64,000 nucleotides of DNA, taken from assembly GCA_036245525.1 (NCBI GenBank), contig BTPG01000005.1:180033698-180097697 (forward strand), given 5' to 3'. This document shows, one piece after another, positions 12,984 through 24,900 of the stretch. The number at the start of each line of letters is the position of its first letter. Within the stretch, counting starts at the first letter, position 1. Source of the DNA: Semisulcospira habei (taxonomy: Eukaryota; Mollusca; Gastropoda; Semisulcospiridae). Under the pieces are notes generated by a model. That model saw nothing but the letters and a program-made list of their open reading frames with translations. It searched no databases and was not told the origin of the DNA. The translations under genes were made by a program, and so were the position numbers.

Positions 12984-15906
12984 TATATTTTTAAGGCGCC
13001 TATACTTTCGATAGAAAAGCTCTAGGCGCCGTACAAAGGACATACTAACATACGCACACCTTGCATCCTACAACAAATATATTTTCCCTAACCTACACAC
13101 TCACGCAACAAGATACACAAGGAAAATAAGCTTAGCAGAGTGAACGCACCAACAAAAAATGCTCAGTATGAGCTAAGTAATTTATGTGGAAAAACTGCTG
13201 TTGAGACCTTTGAAAAAGTGTTGCTATATCCGACTTTTGTTATATCCGACCTCGTTATAAGCGGAGTCGACTGTATTTGACATTTCTCGCGACTCACGAA
13301 GGAGATGTAGACAAATCACAACATCGCAAAAAGGAAGGCCTTCAACGTAACGCGTGTGCAAGTCTTTGGCCGTTTGTCTTTCGTCTCGTGAGCGTGTCTT
13401 TCACAAGTTAACCCGTTCAGCCCCAACGCCCTACAGCAGGAGGAGGACCGACCGTGATACTTTAAGGGTTGTGCCAGATTAGCTTGGCGCCATCAGGCGC
13501 CAAGCTAATCTGGCACTACCCTTGAAGTATCACCGTCGATCCACCTCCTGCAACTTATGCATTGTCGCTAAAACAGGAAATGCAGGTTGGGGTTAACTGG
13601 GTTAATCTGGCCCCGTCTGTGCAGGTTACACCGCCGCTCTGCAGCAGACGAGCTTCGGGCAGATATATGGAGGTCTTTCCCAAGTGTCTACCGCCCACAT
13701 CCAGCAACTCAGAGAGGTTAGTAATCGTTGTGTTTGTCCTTTTGCCCCCTTTCCCCTCCACTGCACTGGAGTTGTTTTGTTTGTTTCTTTTATTAAATTA
13801 GCCCTTCTCATCCTGATACACCCATTGCTTGAAATAAATTAGACTATGATAGTTCAAGGATGGTGCCAGAGTAGCTTGATCTATCTCATAATCTGTAATG
13901 TAGTCTTACTACCGCCGTAACTGTTTAAAGATACACTTCTGTAACAGATGGCTTCGAAACGCTACACACAGGTCTAGTCATGTTTCATTTAGACACAGGA
14001 CAATCCAGTTCAACACGCGTCGTCTTTATATCAATGAACCTGACAATTACTCCACTCCGTTGTATAAATACAACGATATCGATATGAGAAACAGCAACAA
14101 CAACAACAAAAAACTAAACTAGAATGACACCCTAACGGCTGCGCGGAATAAATACGTGCGATCACGCGTGTGCTTTTGCTGCATGTCCAAATTGCCATAG
14201 AAGCTTATTATTTGTGTCAACCAGGCATAACAAACGCAAAATAGTGCTGAAAATTTGTATTCAGTTTTACGTGTAATGGTGCTTTGATAGGACAATAAGC
14301 AATTTTTTTTAACCCTTATCATTCGGAATACACCATTGTGTGAAATAAGTTTGACTAAAATAGTTCAGGGATGGTGCCAGAATAGCTTGGCGCTTCTAGG
14401 CGCCAAGCTGTTCTGGCACCGCCCTTGAACACTAAAGCCATTGGTCTATATCCTTATCTGTAAGTACTATAATGTAGCTTGCATATGGCAGTGTCAAGGA
14501 GTACTAAAGACAGGAGATGGGCTTCTGATGCCCAGCCTGTGCTAGCGAAGGCCATTGCATGCCTCTGCCTTAAGTGTTATTTACAGACTATTAAGCCGCT
14601 AACTGTTTAGTGGCAAGGTTTATTTAAGATTTAAAAGTACTAAACTATGTCGTACAAGATTTTTTGGGACCAAAACCTTATGTAATGGGTCATGATAAGG
14701 CGTATTTGATACTGTTAATTAGAAGAGACTTTGTTGCAAGTAAACCTGCCATGCTAATATTTGAAGTTAAAATGAGCATTCTGTTTTCTTATAAATCCTC
14801 TGAATTGACATTATAGTAATTAATCCATAGAAAAAAATATTGACTCACCACCTACTCTGACATACGCGCCTTCTTGACTGATGTCTGCAGGAGCACTCCA
14901 TTCCTTTGCTGGTCCTTCTCCAGGTTGTGCAGTCCATGCAAGAGAACATTTGACAGAGATCTGAGCAGTTTCTGACACTGTGACACACTGTCCAAGTCAC
15001 TTGTAGTTTTTTTTTTTTGGTAAAAAGGTGTCTGTACATCGCACACCACTATGTGATGTCTTGATGTGACCAGCCGTATACCCTTATGACATTTCACAAA
15101 TCAGTCACGTTTTGTGTTTGTTGTCTGAGGTGTATTTCGGGCATGTTTAAGCCTTTATTGGCTAAGGGCTGCCTTCATCAGCGTGCTGACCCTTTTGTTT
15201 TTGCTGCGTAACCATTTGTTAGGTTTTTATGGTACGGTTTGTTTTTGGTTCATTCTGTATTGTTCAAGTAGTTGGTGTATTCTCGCTACCGTCACTGCCG
15301 ATTGAAAGGGCTAGTGGCGAGTAGAAGATAATCAGTGTCGCCAGTAGGGGCTCAACCACTGCTAATTGTATGAGCTAGTGGAGCGTAGATGGCTTCTTGG
15401 TTCAGTTTTGTTGCCACCACTGCCAATTGGTAGGGCTAGTGGGGAGTAGAAGGGCTGCTCTGTCGTGGCGCTACCACTGCTCATAGTGAGAGCTAGTGGA
15501 GACTGAGTGCGGTTGTTGCGTTTTGGTTCATTCTCTTCCCGCAGTGCTGGTGGACGCTGCTCGAACATGGTCTGCCGGTTCAATTTTGAAAGCTGGTGCC
15601 GTCAACTGTATTAGCTGGATGCGGGTTTGTCACGTGACTCCTGTTTCCTCTAGTTTAGTCGATTCGTGGTTGGTTGTAACCTGGGATGCGTCTTCTCCAC
15701 GCTCTAGCGCGCCGGCCGGTTTGGTCCAGAGGTGGCGTTATGTGCAGCAATCCCGCCGTATACTGTCTTATGTTGTGCCGTCATAAGGACAAGTAGGTTT
15801 GCTTTCCTTATGTGTAGGAAGGTAGTGGGGTTCACTCTGTTGTTGCTGTACTTTTCGCATTGGGTCAGCCTGTCAGGCAACGTTTTGTCTCAATGGGCTC
15901 AAGTTG

Positions 15907-15938
<32 letters not shown>

Positions 15939-18900
15939 TAATAAATCCGTCTGCTCCTGCCGAGATTGACACGATGTATATTTCCTTTTCCTTGCTTCCA
16001 TTACTTTGGCTGCCAATTGAAAGGGCTAGCCAGTGGCGAGATAATGTTGTCAGTCCAGGTGCAACCACTGCTTATTCATAGTATGAGCTAGTGGAGCGTA
16101 GATGGCTTCTTGGTTGTAGTTCAGTTTCGTAGTCAAGTTGTTTCAACCGCTGCCAATTGGTAGGGCTAGTGGTAAGTATATGAGCTGCTCTGTCGCGGCG
16201 TTTCCACTCCTAATTGTGAGAGCTGAATGGGTTAAGCGTACGTTCAAAAATGCAATTACTCAAATTCCTCTTGTCGGCGTTGCTCGCTATGTGCGGGGCT
16301 TGTCTGCCTGCAGCGCGCGGAGTGGAGGTCGGTCAGCGCCCGTAGCATCCTACTACTGTGTCTGAGGTGGGCATAGGCGTAGATAAAGCTGGGGTTCCCG
16401 TTGTGGTTATCGAAGTGTTGCGATGTTAATCTGCTGCCCAAAACCAAAGGTGGAGTCGGGAGGGGGTCTTGTTGGTGTGTGCCAACTGCGCTCCAACTAA
16501 AGTCCAACCCTCCAAAAATTTTACCAAAAATGGAGACCATGTTCGAGCAGCGTCCACCAGCACTGCGGGAAGAGAATGAACCAAAACGCAACAACCGCAC
16601 TCAAGTCTCCACTAGCTCTCACTATGAGCAGTGGTAGCGCCACGACAGAGCAGCCCTTCTACTCCCCACTAGCCCTACCAATTGGCAGTGGTGGCAACAA
16701 AACTGAACCAAGAAGCCATCTACGCTCCACTAGCTCATACAATTAGCAGTGGTTGAGCCCCTACTGGCGACACTGATTATCTTCTACTCGCCACTAGCCC
16801 TTTCAATCGGCAGTGACGGTAGCGAGAATACACCAACTACTTGACAATACAGAATGAACCAAAAACAAACCGTACCATAAAAACCTAACAAATGGTTACG
16901 CAGCAAAAACAAAAGGGTCAGCACGCTGATGAAGGCAGCCCTTAGCCAATAAAGGCTTAAACATGCCCGAAATACACCTCAGACAACAAACACAAAACGT
17001 GACTGATTTGTGAAATGTCATAAGGGTATACGGCTGGTCACATCAAGACATCACATAGTGGTGTGCGATGTACAGACACCTTTTTACCAAAAATACGGCT
17101 GGTCACATCAAGACATCACATAGTGGTGTGCGATGTACAGACACCTTTTTACCAAAAAAGTCTTTAGTACTCCTTGGGCAGTGTACAAATTTGAAGCTTT
17201 TAGCCTCAGTATGATATGGGTTAAATCGGCCTCATGATGTAATGGGTTAAGCTACCACATATGCACGATAGATGGCGTATCTACCGCACACGAATTGTTA
17301 ACCCAGTAAGCAAAGGCCATCGGGCCACAGTGGGTCCGCGCCCGACAACCTTTTGCGCGCTGGGAGTCTGCCTGGATTATACACAACGGAATGTGCCCTG
17401 TCAGTAGCGTGTCTGGGGGAAACATCTATTTCCCACTGATAGGGCGCTAGCAAGGCAGCTGTCCCATGGCAGCGGTGTTTCTGTAGAAAATAATTATAGT
17501 GACGAGCAAAAGAAATGCGACATTTTTGGCATCATCGGAAACACAAAGTGTTTCCGATGATGCCAAAAATGTCGCATTTCTTTTGCTCGTCATTATTGCT
17601 ACTTCTCACAGGAGAACCGCTGTCAAGGACTTTTTGTCGTGTAGGATTCCAGAACTGATCGACGCAACGCGTAAGGCCGACCCGTTTACTATGTTTCTCT
17701 AGGTGTCCAACCAGAAGATGTTGCTTGCCTTGGAAAAACTGGGTCTGAAGGAGACCTACTTAAATCTGGTGACGAAAGCCAAGCAGATAGTGACAGACCA
17801 GTTCAGCGACGTGATGCAGCGACCGGAGTTCCAGCAGATCTACGTCATCAGCAATGAAGTCTACCAGCAGGTGAGCGTGCGCGCGTGTATGTGTATGCGT
17901 GTAATCAAAAGGTCATTGCAATGGACGTTGTTCGGAGATCAGAATTATGTCAAACTTGCACGAGTTTCGACGAAAACAGTAAAGAAGTTACCAAGGGAGA
18001 AAGAAACACGCGCAGAAAAGACATTTACAACACAATTTATTAACATTTCGGGTATTTTCAATATAGACAAACAAACATAAAGAGAGATCAGTCGTACTTA
18101 TCTTCATTTATCGCAGAAGGAATGTGGCAACTCTTTTACGCGCATAGCAGTCACCTTTTTGTTCTGGATTGACGAAAACAGTGGATTAAAAGCGCGGACA
18201 AACACGCGATCTCCGCGCATGTTTTTTTCGGGATTTTATCCCACTCTTTTCGACGAAACACGAGCAGTTTTGACCTACTTCTGAGAATAAATGCCTTTTG
18301 CAAATGAACAAGTTTACTGTGTACATGTTTGGTGAAAATGGAAACTGGCAGACAGAAAGACAGAAATCCGTTCATTGAAAATCTATTAAAACGAAATTTC
18401 ACAAATTTCAACTGATTTAAGTCGAAGCGTTTCTTACGTACAATAGTAGCAAAAACATAAATTTCATATCTTGATTGTAGGATAAACGACAAAAACGCTT
18501 GGAGACAAAATGCTAAGAAAATGGCGGGGGGGGGGGGGGGGGGGGGGCGGGGAGACAGTTTTGGGAACGCCAGTGGCGCATCGGCGGCTCCCCGGACCGC
18601 GGCCTTTCTTTCTGCGTACTCACAGTTTCCTCAAGTTTCATCCAGTGACGTACTCTGCACAAGTCAGCCTGGGTATGGCACGCTGCAGTATAGCGCGGTG
18701 TCTCACACAACGCGCACAGGTCTCTGGCTACCCATGGGTTCGCCCGGTGAGCCAAAGGCTCTCGGGCCGACGCCAGCTTTAGTTGGCCCGCGCACAGCCG
18801 TGCGCGGGCCAGCTAAGGCTAGCGTCGGTCCGAGGACCTTTTGCACACCGTTGGTTTTTTTTGTTTTTTATTTTTATTTTTATTTTGATTTTGTCTTCAC

Positions 18901-21900
18901 GAGTCTATGTAAATTCAGCACTTGGATCGCGAATAGCGATATACTGAGACTGATCCTATATAGGTCGTTTGACGTCAGGAGCGCACAAGGTTTTTCGCAA
19001 ATATCTCCGCAAAGAGCCACTTTTCTATACTAGTCTTAGAACAAATAGCATTCAGTGCCGGTTGACTTAATACGATTTACCTTTTAAAAAATCAATGTTG
19101 CTGTACAGACACCGCGCTATACTGCAGCGTGCCATACCCAGGCTGACTTGTGCAGGGTACGTCATTCGGAATTTTGTCATGAAATGACTGATTTTACATC
19201 CCTAAATGTGCCCCAGATATTTTAAGCCCAGTGTAGAAAGATAAATTTTCACCTGAATTGGTCAAGGTGTCAAACCTAAAACAGCGCAGGTACACAAGAA
19301 GTCTGCATGCTTCACCTCGATATTGAAATCAGCCGGGGCTCTATTTTGGGCAGTATTGCAAATGGCTTGTACTTGTTAAGTTAAAATATTTCATATTCGG
19401 TCAATTGGCACTAAATGGTATTTGTGCTTAAAATGGTAGAGAAAAGTGTTCCTTTGCGGAGCTAATTGGGGAAAAACGTTGTGCTCTCCGATGTCAAACT
19501 GTCTATATCAACACGTTTCTTTCTTTCCTAGGGAATCTGGGCATATCAGTACTGGCACGTGGAGCAGAACCTGCAGGCGGCGGCCGCTCAGCTTCTGGCA
19601 CTGGCCAAGGACGTGACCCTGCTGGAGATTACGCGCATCAAGAACGCCGTGGTGGATCTTGACAAGTCCCGGGTCATCGTCTACGATCCCGTCAACGGAG
19701 AGATGCAATTTGAGATTTACCTGCCTGGTATATATGAGTCCGTTTGTAAAAAAAAAAATTAAAAAAAAATGCGCATGCCAATCAAGAGCTACCATTAATA
19801 TAACCACTTCACTGCCAAGATAAAGTGAATGAAATCTAACTGCAAGAGGCATAGATCCGCATGAGCCCCCGCAGGCGCAGGGGCTCATGCGGATCTATGC
19901 CTCTTGCTGAGACCATCTTGTGTCCATGTTTATTGGACAGGCTGTGGCTTTTGGTCGTTCCGTGAACACAGATTTCAGAAACGAAAACTGAGCATTCCAT
20001 GAACCCAACTCTCCGTTTCCCGCTGCTTATGCGTAAGAGCTGTCGCGGCAACTACATGATTTGCACATTTGCTATGAATAGGTTTGTCCCCCGGTAAAAA
20101 TAGATGGTTGGGGTCACCATTTAGAGGTCACGTCGGGTCAAATTCCTAGTGTGTGCGGTGCGGTTTAACCCGCTCAGTGCCAGCTGAAGAGGATTTGTGT
20201 TTCAGCAAACTTTGTTGATTCAGCACCTAAAAGCCCTAGCTGCACGTCCCATGTGAAATGGTGTCAGCAATAGGTATAGATCCGCATGAGCCCCCCCCCC
20301 CCCCCCCCCCCATCCCCTTCATATTTTCTGATGTTCTATAGGGCTCGGGAAGCTGACGTCATCACGCCAATCATGGCAGCCATCTTGTGAGGATACGGGA
20401 CAAAGCGCTCATAGGGAAATCGCTGTTCTTGTAATGTCAGGAAAGTCCTGACGCACTATAAACAATGACAGCAAGTCTTGCCATCACTGTAGGAAACCGC
20501 TCACCAGAATATGTTTTTGTTTGTTTCCAAAGAGGAAGAAAAATGAAGAAAAACGTGTTGAAACACTATTTCGCTACTATCTCATGACTATGGTATCCTC
20601 TTAAGATGGAGGCTGACGCGCCGACGCTGCTAGACAACGCGGGGAACTTCCCGAGGGTTATACCTCTTGCAGTTGGGTGGTGTTAAAATTGTCTCGGCAC
20701 TGAACGAGTTGATGCTGATGGTAAAGGCTGTCATTGCTGCGGTTGTTGCAGTGCCCCTGAAATCGCTTGCCGAGCCTCCTGACGTGCGCCTGACCAAGTA
20801 CGTGAACAGAGTCAAGTCGTGGATGGCCACCTATGTCCCGTCCCCTCGCCACTCTCTGTGGACTACCATCAACAACTACATGCCCAACATGGACAGCACC
20901 ACTTGGCTGCCACCATACAGAGGTACGCTGATTGCGGAATAGTGCTTGTCAACGTTGCAGGAGCAGGCTGTTTTTTATGGAAATGCATTTTGATGGTGTT
21001 TATTGATTACTGAATTAACCCTTTGGCTGTCGGTAGCGGATTTTGTCGCGAATTCTACAGGAATCATCGCGACAAAAACCGCTACCGACAGCCAAAAGAT
21101 TGATTGTACATTGCTTAACGTCCCTATAGCAACAAGACTTTCTCAGGACGTGCCTGCACTGCTTGTGAAAAAAAAAACTAAACAGAATCTTGAATCTATG
21201 TCGCCAGCCGGTCCTAAAAAGTAGTTAACCCCACCCAAGTCCCCCAGGGCAGACCCGGGTGGGGGTACCGACAGCCAAAAGGTTAATCTTCCGTTTTAGC
21301 TGTTATCACACAAAGGATAGACAAAGACTGGTGATTATGAGTGTGTTGTATGCAACTAGTGTATCTCATTCCAAAAGAGCGGGACTGGAGCTGAAAACAA
21401 TATGGATACATGTATTATAACGGAACTTGTTTTAGAACAGGACGTACGATTTTAAATCTGAAGCTACGCTTCCATAAACACTAATCCGATACGAATTCAA
21501 TCCGAATCCGAAGCGCGTCCGAAACAAAAAAGTTCGCCCAAGTCCTTTTCATGTTTGTGCGTTTCCGTAAGCTTGACGCGGAACCTAATGCGCAACTGAC
21601 TACGAATGAAGATGACACAATTTTCTAAGGAAAATTGCATTGCCGTATCAGGTTCAGATATTGTTCGTGTCGAATTCGTGCTTATAGAACCGTAGCTTTA
21701 AGCTACGCTTCCATAAATACGAACTCTATACAAATCCGAAAGCAGGCCCGAAACAGAAAAGTTTAGGCAAGTCAGTCCTTTTTTTGTGTTTGTGTGTTTC
21801 CATATGCCCGGTACGGAAGCGAACGAAAATGACGCAATTTTTTAAAGGAAAATTGCATCACCTTATCGGGTTCGGATCTTATTCGTATCGGATTCGTGCT

Positions 21901-24900
21901 TATGGAGCCGTAGCTGAAGCCTCTCGACGGCCGGAACACGACACGCACCATGCAAACGCTAGGGGCGTACATCGTCATGTCCCCTCTCAGTCGCGAGGGC
22001 TTATGTTGCTTGATGTTTCTAGCTGATTCTACTTTGCATCCTTGTTTCTTGGATGGCTGCGACTCTCTGGCGTTGAATGAAAATGAGGTTTTAAAAACAG
22101 AGACTGCGACGAGTGGCAGGGAAGTGAATAACTGTATGGATAGGTAGCTGGATCGAGGGTGGGAAGGAGGGAGGGAGGGATAAATGAAAATATATGATGT
22201 CTTAAGACCCCGCCACACATGCCCGATTTTGAGGCCGATTCTTGAGCAGTTTCGAATCGGAGGGTGATCGGACCGGACTGCAAAAACGTGTGCACTGCCA
22301 CGCATTCCCCGACTTTATTTAGCAGACCGGTTTGAATCGAAGATCAAGGTCGTACCTGTTCAGCGAAATGGCTGCTAGTTTGGACAGTGATGATGATGTG
22401 CTTGCATTATCAACAGTTTTGCATCATATTCGGGAATACAGGCGGGCGAAACATCGGCAACGAAGGTGGTTGACTGATCTTCCGCCATTTGCAAACTGAA
22501 ACGACGTGCTTTGCGAGAGCGCTCTGATTGGTTGAAGCTTACAATCGGGGCTGATTCGGATCGGAAAAATAGAGCAGTTTCTAAACACCCGATTCCCAGC
22601 CGATTGCGATCGGGTCGAATATATGACGTCATCTCATCGCAATCGGATCGGAATCGGCTTCAAAATCGGGGCACAACAGGCAAGTGTGGCGGGGTCTTTA
22701 AATCATTTGGGGCCAGCCACGATTGAGTTAATAGTGAATTAGCGCATCGATCATTTCTCTATTGTGCGTTGTGTGGAAAGATTCAGTAATCATACACGAA
22801 AACACATTCACGACATTGTGTTTTCTAAATAAACGTAAATTCAATGCCAAAAGACCTCAATCAAAAGAGCAAAGATACAAAATGGGGTCAGGAGGTATAG
22901 ATCCTCACGAGCCCCCGAAATTGCAGGGGCTCATGAGGATCTATACCTCATGCAGTAGAGTGGTGTTCAGTTTTACTTGGCAGTCGAGAGATGTTACTTC
23001 AAAATATTATTACATTTGTTTTCCTCCAGCCTACGCATACGTGATGGGGGATCAGCATGTGGTGACCTTTGACCGCTCGCACTACAACTTCGCCGGCCGC
23101 TGCAGCTACATCCTGGCTCGTGACATGGCAGACGACCGCTTCACCGTCGTGCTCAACTACAACAATCGTCCACGCCAGCCGCAGGTGGAGTCCATGGTGG
23201 TGATGCTGAGGGGGGTGGCCATTGAGATTGACACCAGCAACAAGGTGAGTGAAGATGTAGTTTTGAATTGAATACAATGAATGAAATTTGCTTCAGTTTC
23301 AAGCAGCGTAATTTGCGAACTTAACCCCTAACATTCGGAATACACCAGTGTGTGAAATACGTTTGACTAAAATAGTTCAAGGGTAGTGCCAGAATAGCTT
23401 GGCGCCTCTAGGCGCCAAGCTATTCTGGCACCACCCTTGAACTAAAGCCATTGATCTATATCCTTATCTGTGAGTACTAAATGTAGCTTGCACATGGAAG
23501 TGTTCAAATTTGATGCTTTAGCCTCAGTATGGTATGGGTTAAAATGCATCGTTGTTCACTTCTATATGTGCCAGTATTTATGTACGCATGTATACTGTTT
23601 ATTTTCTCAAAAACATTACCGATGACATTACTATTAGGAAGATACGCCTAGCTTACCAATTTCAGCCTAAGAACCTGTTGTGTTCCTACACAACCAGGGA
23701 GGCAATTCTAAGGGGCCGTAACCAGGGACCCTGAGTAGTCGCCTGTCCCTCCCCATCCGGTCACGTGCCACGTGGTGTCACGCCAGTCTATTTGCTTAGC
23801 TTACAGTGAACGGTTGTGTTCAAGCCTAAAGGATCTTATGCCTTGTACGGTGTGACCGGTCGTTTTTGGATTACGTGTGTTTCCTGCTGGGTTACGTGTG
23901 GTTCCCTTTCGTTGCCGTGGATTTATGTGGTTGCTGGTGTTTTCCACTGGGATTATTGTGTGCCTCCTGGGACTTCTACCTTCCCGCCCGGTGCTTTCTG
24001 AGGGACTTGTGGTAGGTTTTCCCTCGTCTCCGCAGCCATGGCAAGGTAAGGCCTCAGTTAATGCCCACGACCGGCGCTTGGCGGCCGGGCGGCGGCTTCG
24101 ACCGTGGGTGCTTTTCGTTTGCTCGTATGACAGCTCGATTCGAACGCGTGAACTCGTTTGGCGGGGCCACGGGGAGCCCACGCCCAGTCGCCTTTCACGT
24201 CTGATATGTGTTGCAGCTGCCAAGTTTGCACCTGTCTGCAGTGCGGCGGCTTCCAATGGCCAAGCGATACCCATGCGGTCTGCCTCCCCTGTTCCGGCTG
24301 CGCCTCCGACCACTTTTGTGACACCAGCGCCGCCTGGCCGGAGGAACTTCGGTCGCAGCTCTGGAGCTTTTACCGGTGCGAACATCCTACGCCAGCCCGA
24401 GACCGCCCGTCCGACATGGCGCCCCCCCCCCCCCCCCCCCCCCCCGACTTGCCAGGTGAAGAGACCAGACGCGCCCGCTCGGACCTTGGGGAGAGGACGA
24501 CACGTCGGGCCCGTACTTACTCTTCAGATCCCAGGCCTTCGTCTACCTTTGGTCGCACTGTGCCCCCCTCGAACCTGGCCCGCCCGCTCGGAGGAGGAGA
24601 CCTGCGGCAGCGCGCCCGCCTCATTGAGGCCGGCCTACAATTACCCCGCATGGCGGTGACTGACACGTTGAGCCCTGACGCATCTCACGGGAATAAGCCC
24701 GCTCGCTCCCCCAGGGAGACCGGCCGGCAGTGCGCCCGCCTCATTGAGGCCGGTCCACAGCGACTTCCGTCGCCCCGTCCCCCGACCGCTGACAGACCTG
24801 ACAATCCGCACGACGCTCGGAGCTCCCTGCGCACCCGCTCCTCGGACACGAGGGGCCGCGATGTGCAGCGCTACGGCCAACGCAGCCCACGGCGCTCCTC

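Larger units (their letters stand above)
14495..17176. mobile_element. 2.68-kb DNA element with 17-bp inverted ends and 8-bp target duplication (hAT-like)
   Basis: Perfect terminal inverted repeats CAAGGAGTACTAAAGAC / GTCTTTAGTACTCCTTG, flanked on both sides by the direct repeat GGCAGTGT (14487-14494, 17177-17184). Eight-bp duplications fit hAT or P superfamilies. No transposase ORF is visible, so it is probably non-autonomous. Inside are a 560-bp long inverted repeat, a 30-bp T-run near 15908-15938 and a 60-bp tandem duplication near 17028-17157. Confidence 0.85.
14309..17224. mobile_element. TTAA-tipped palindromic MITE, family B, split by a 2.68-kb insertion
   Basis: Left part starts TTAACCCTTATCATTCGG and runs through the hairpin to …catatggcagtgt (14494). 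The right part resumes ggcagtgtacaaatttg at 17177 and ends atgatatgggttaa at 17224. The uninterrupted order is seen in the copy at 33528-33670. Confidence 0.88.

Noticed and set aside
14852..15097. Minus-strand ORF with protein-like composition inside the nested element, possibly a captured exon
   Set aside because: Short, no family recognised, and partly inside the inverted repeat arm. Evidence too weak to annotate.
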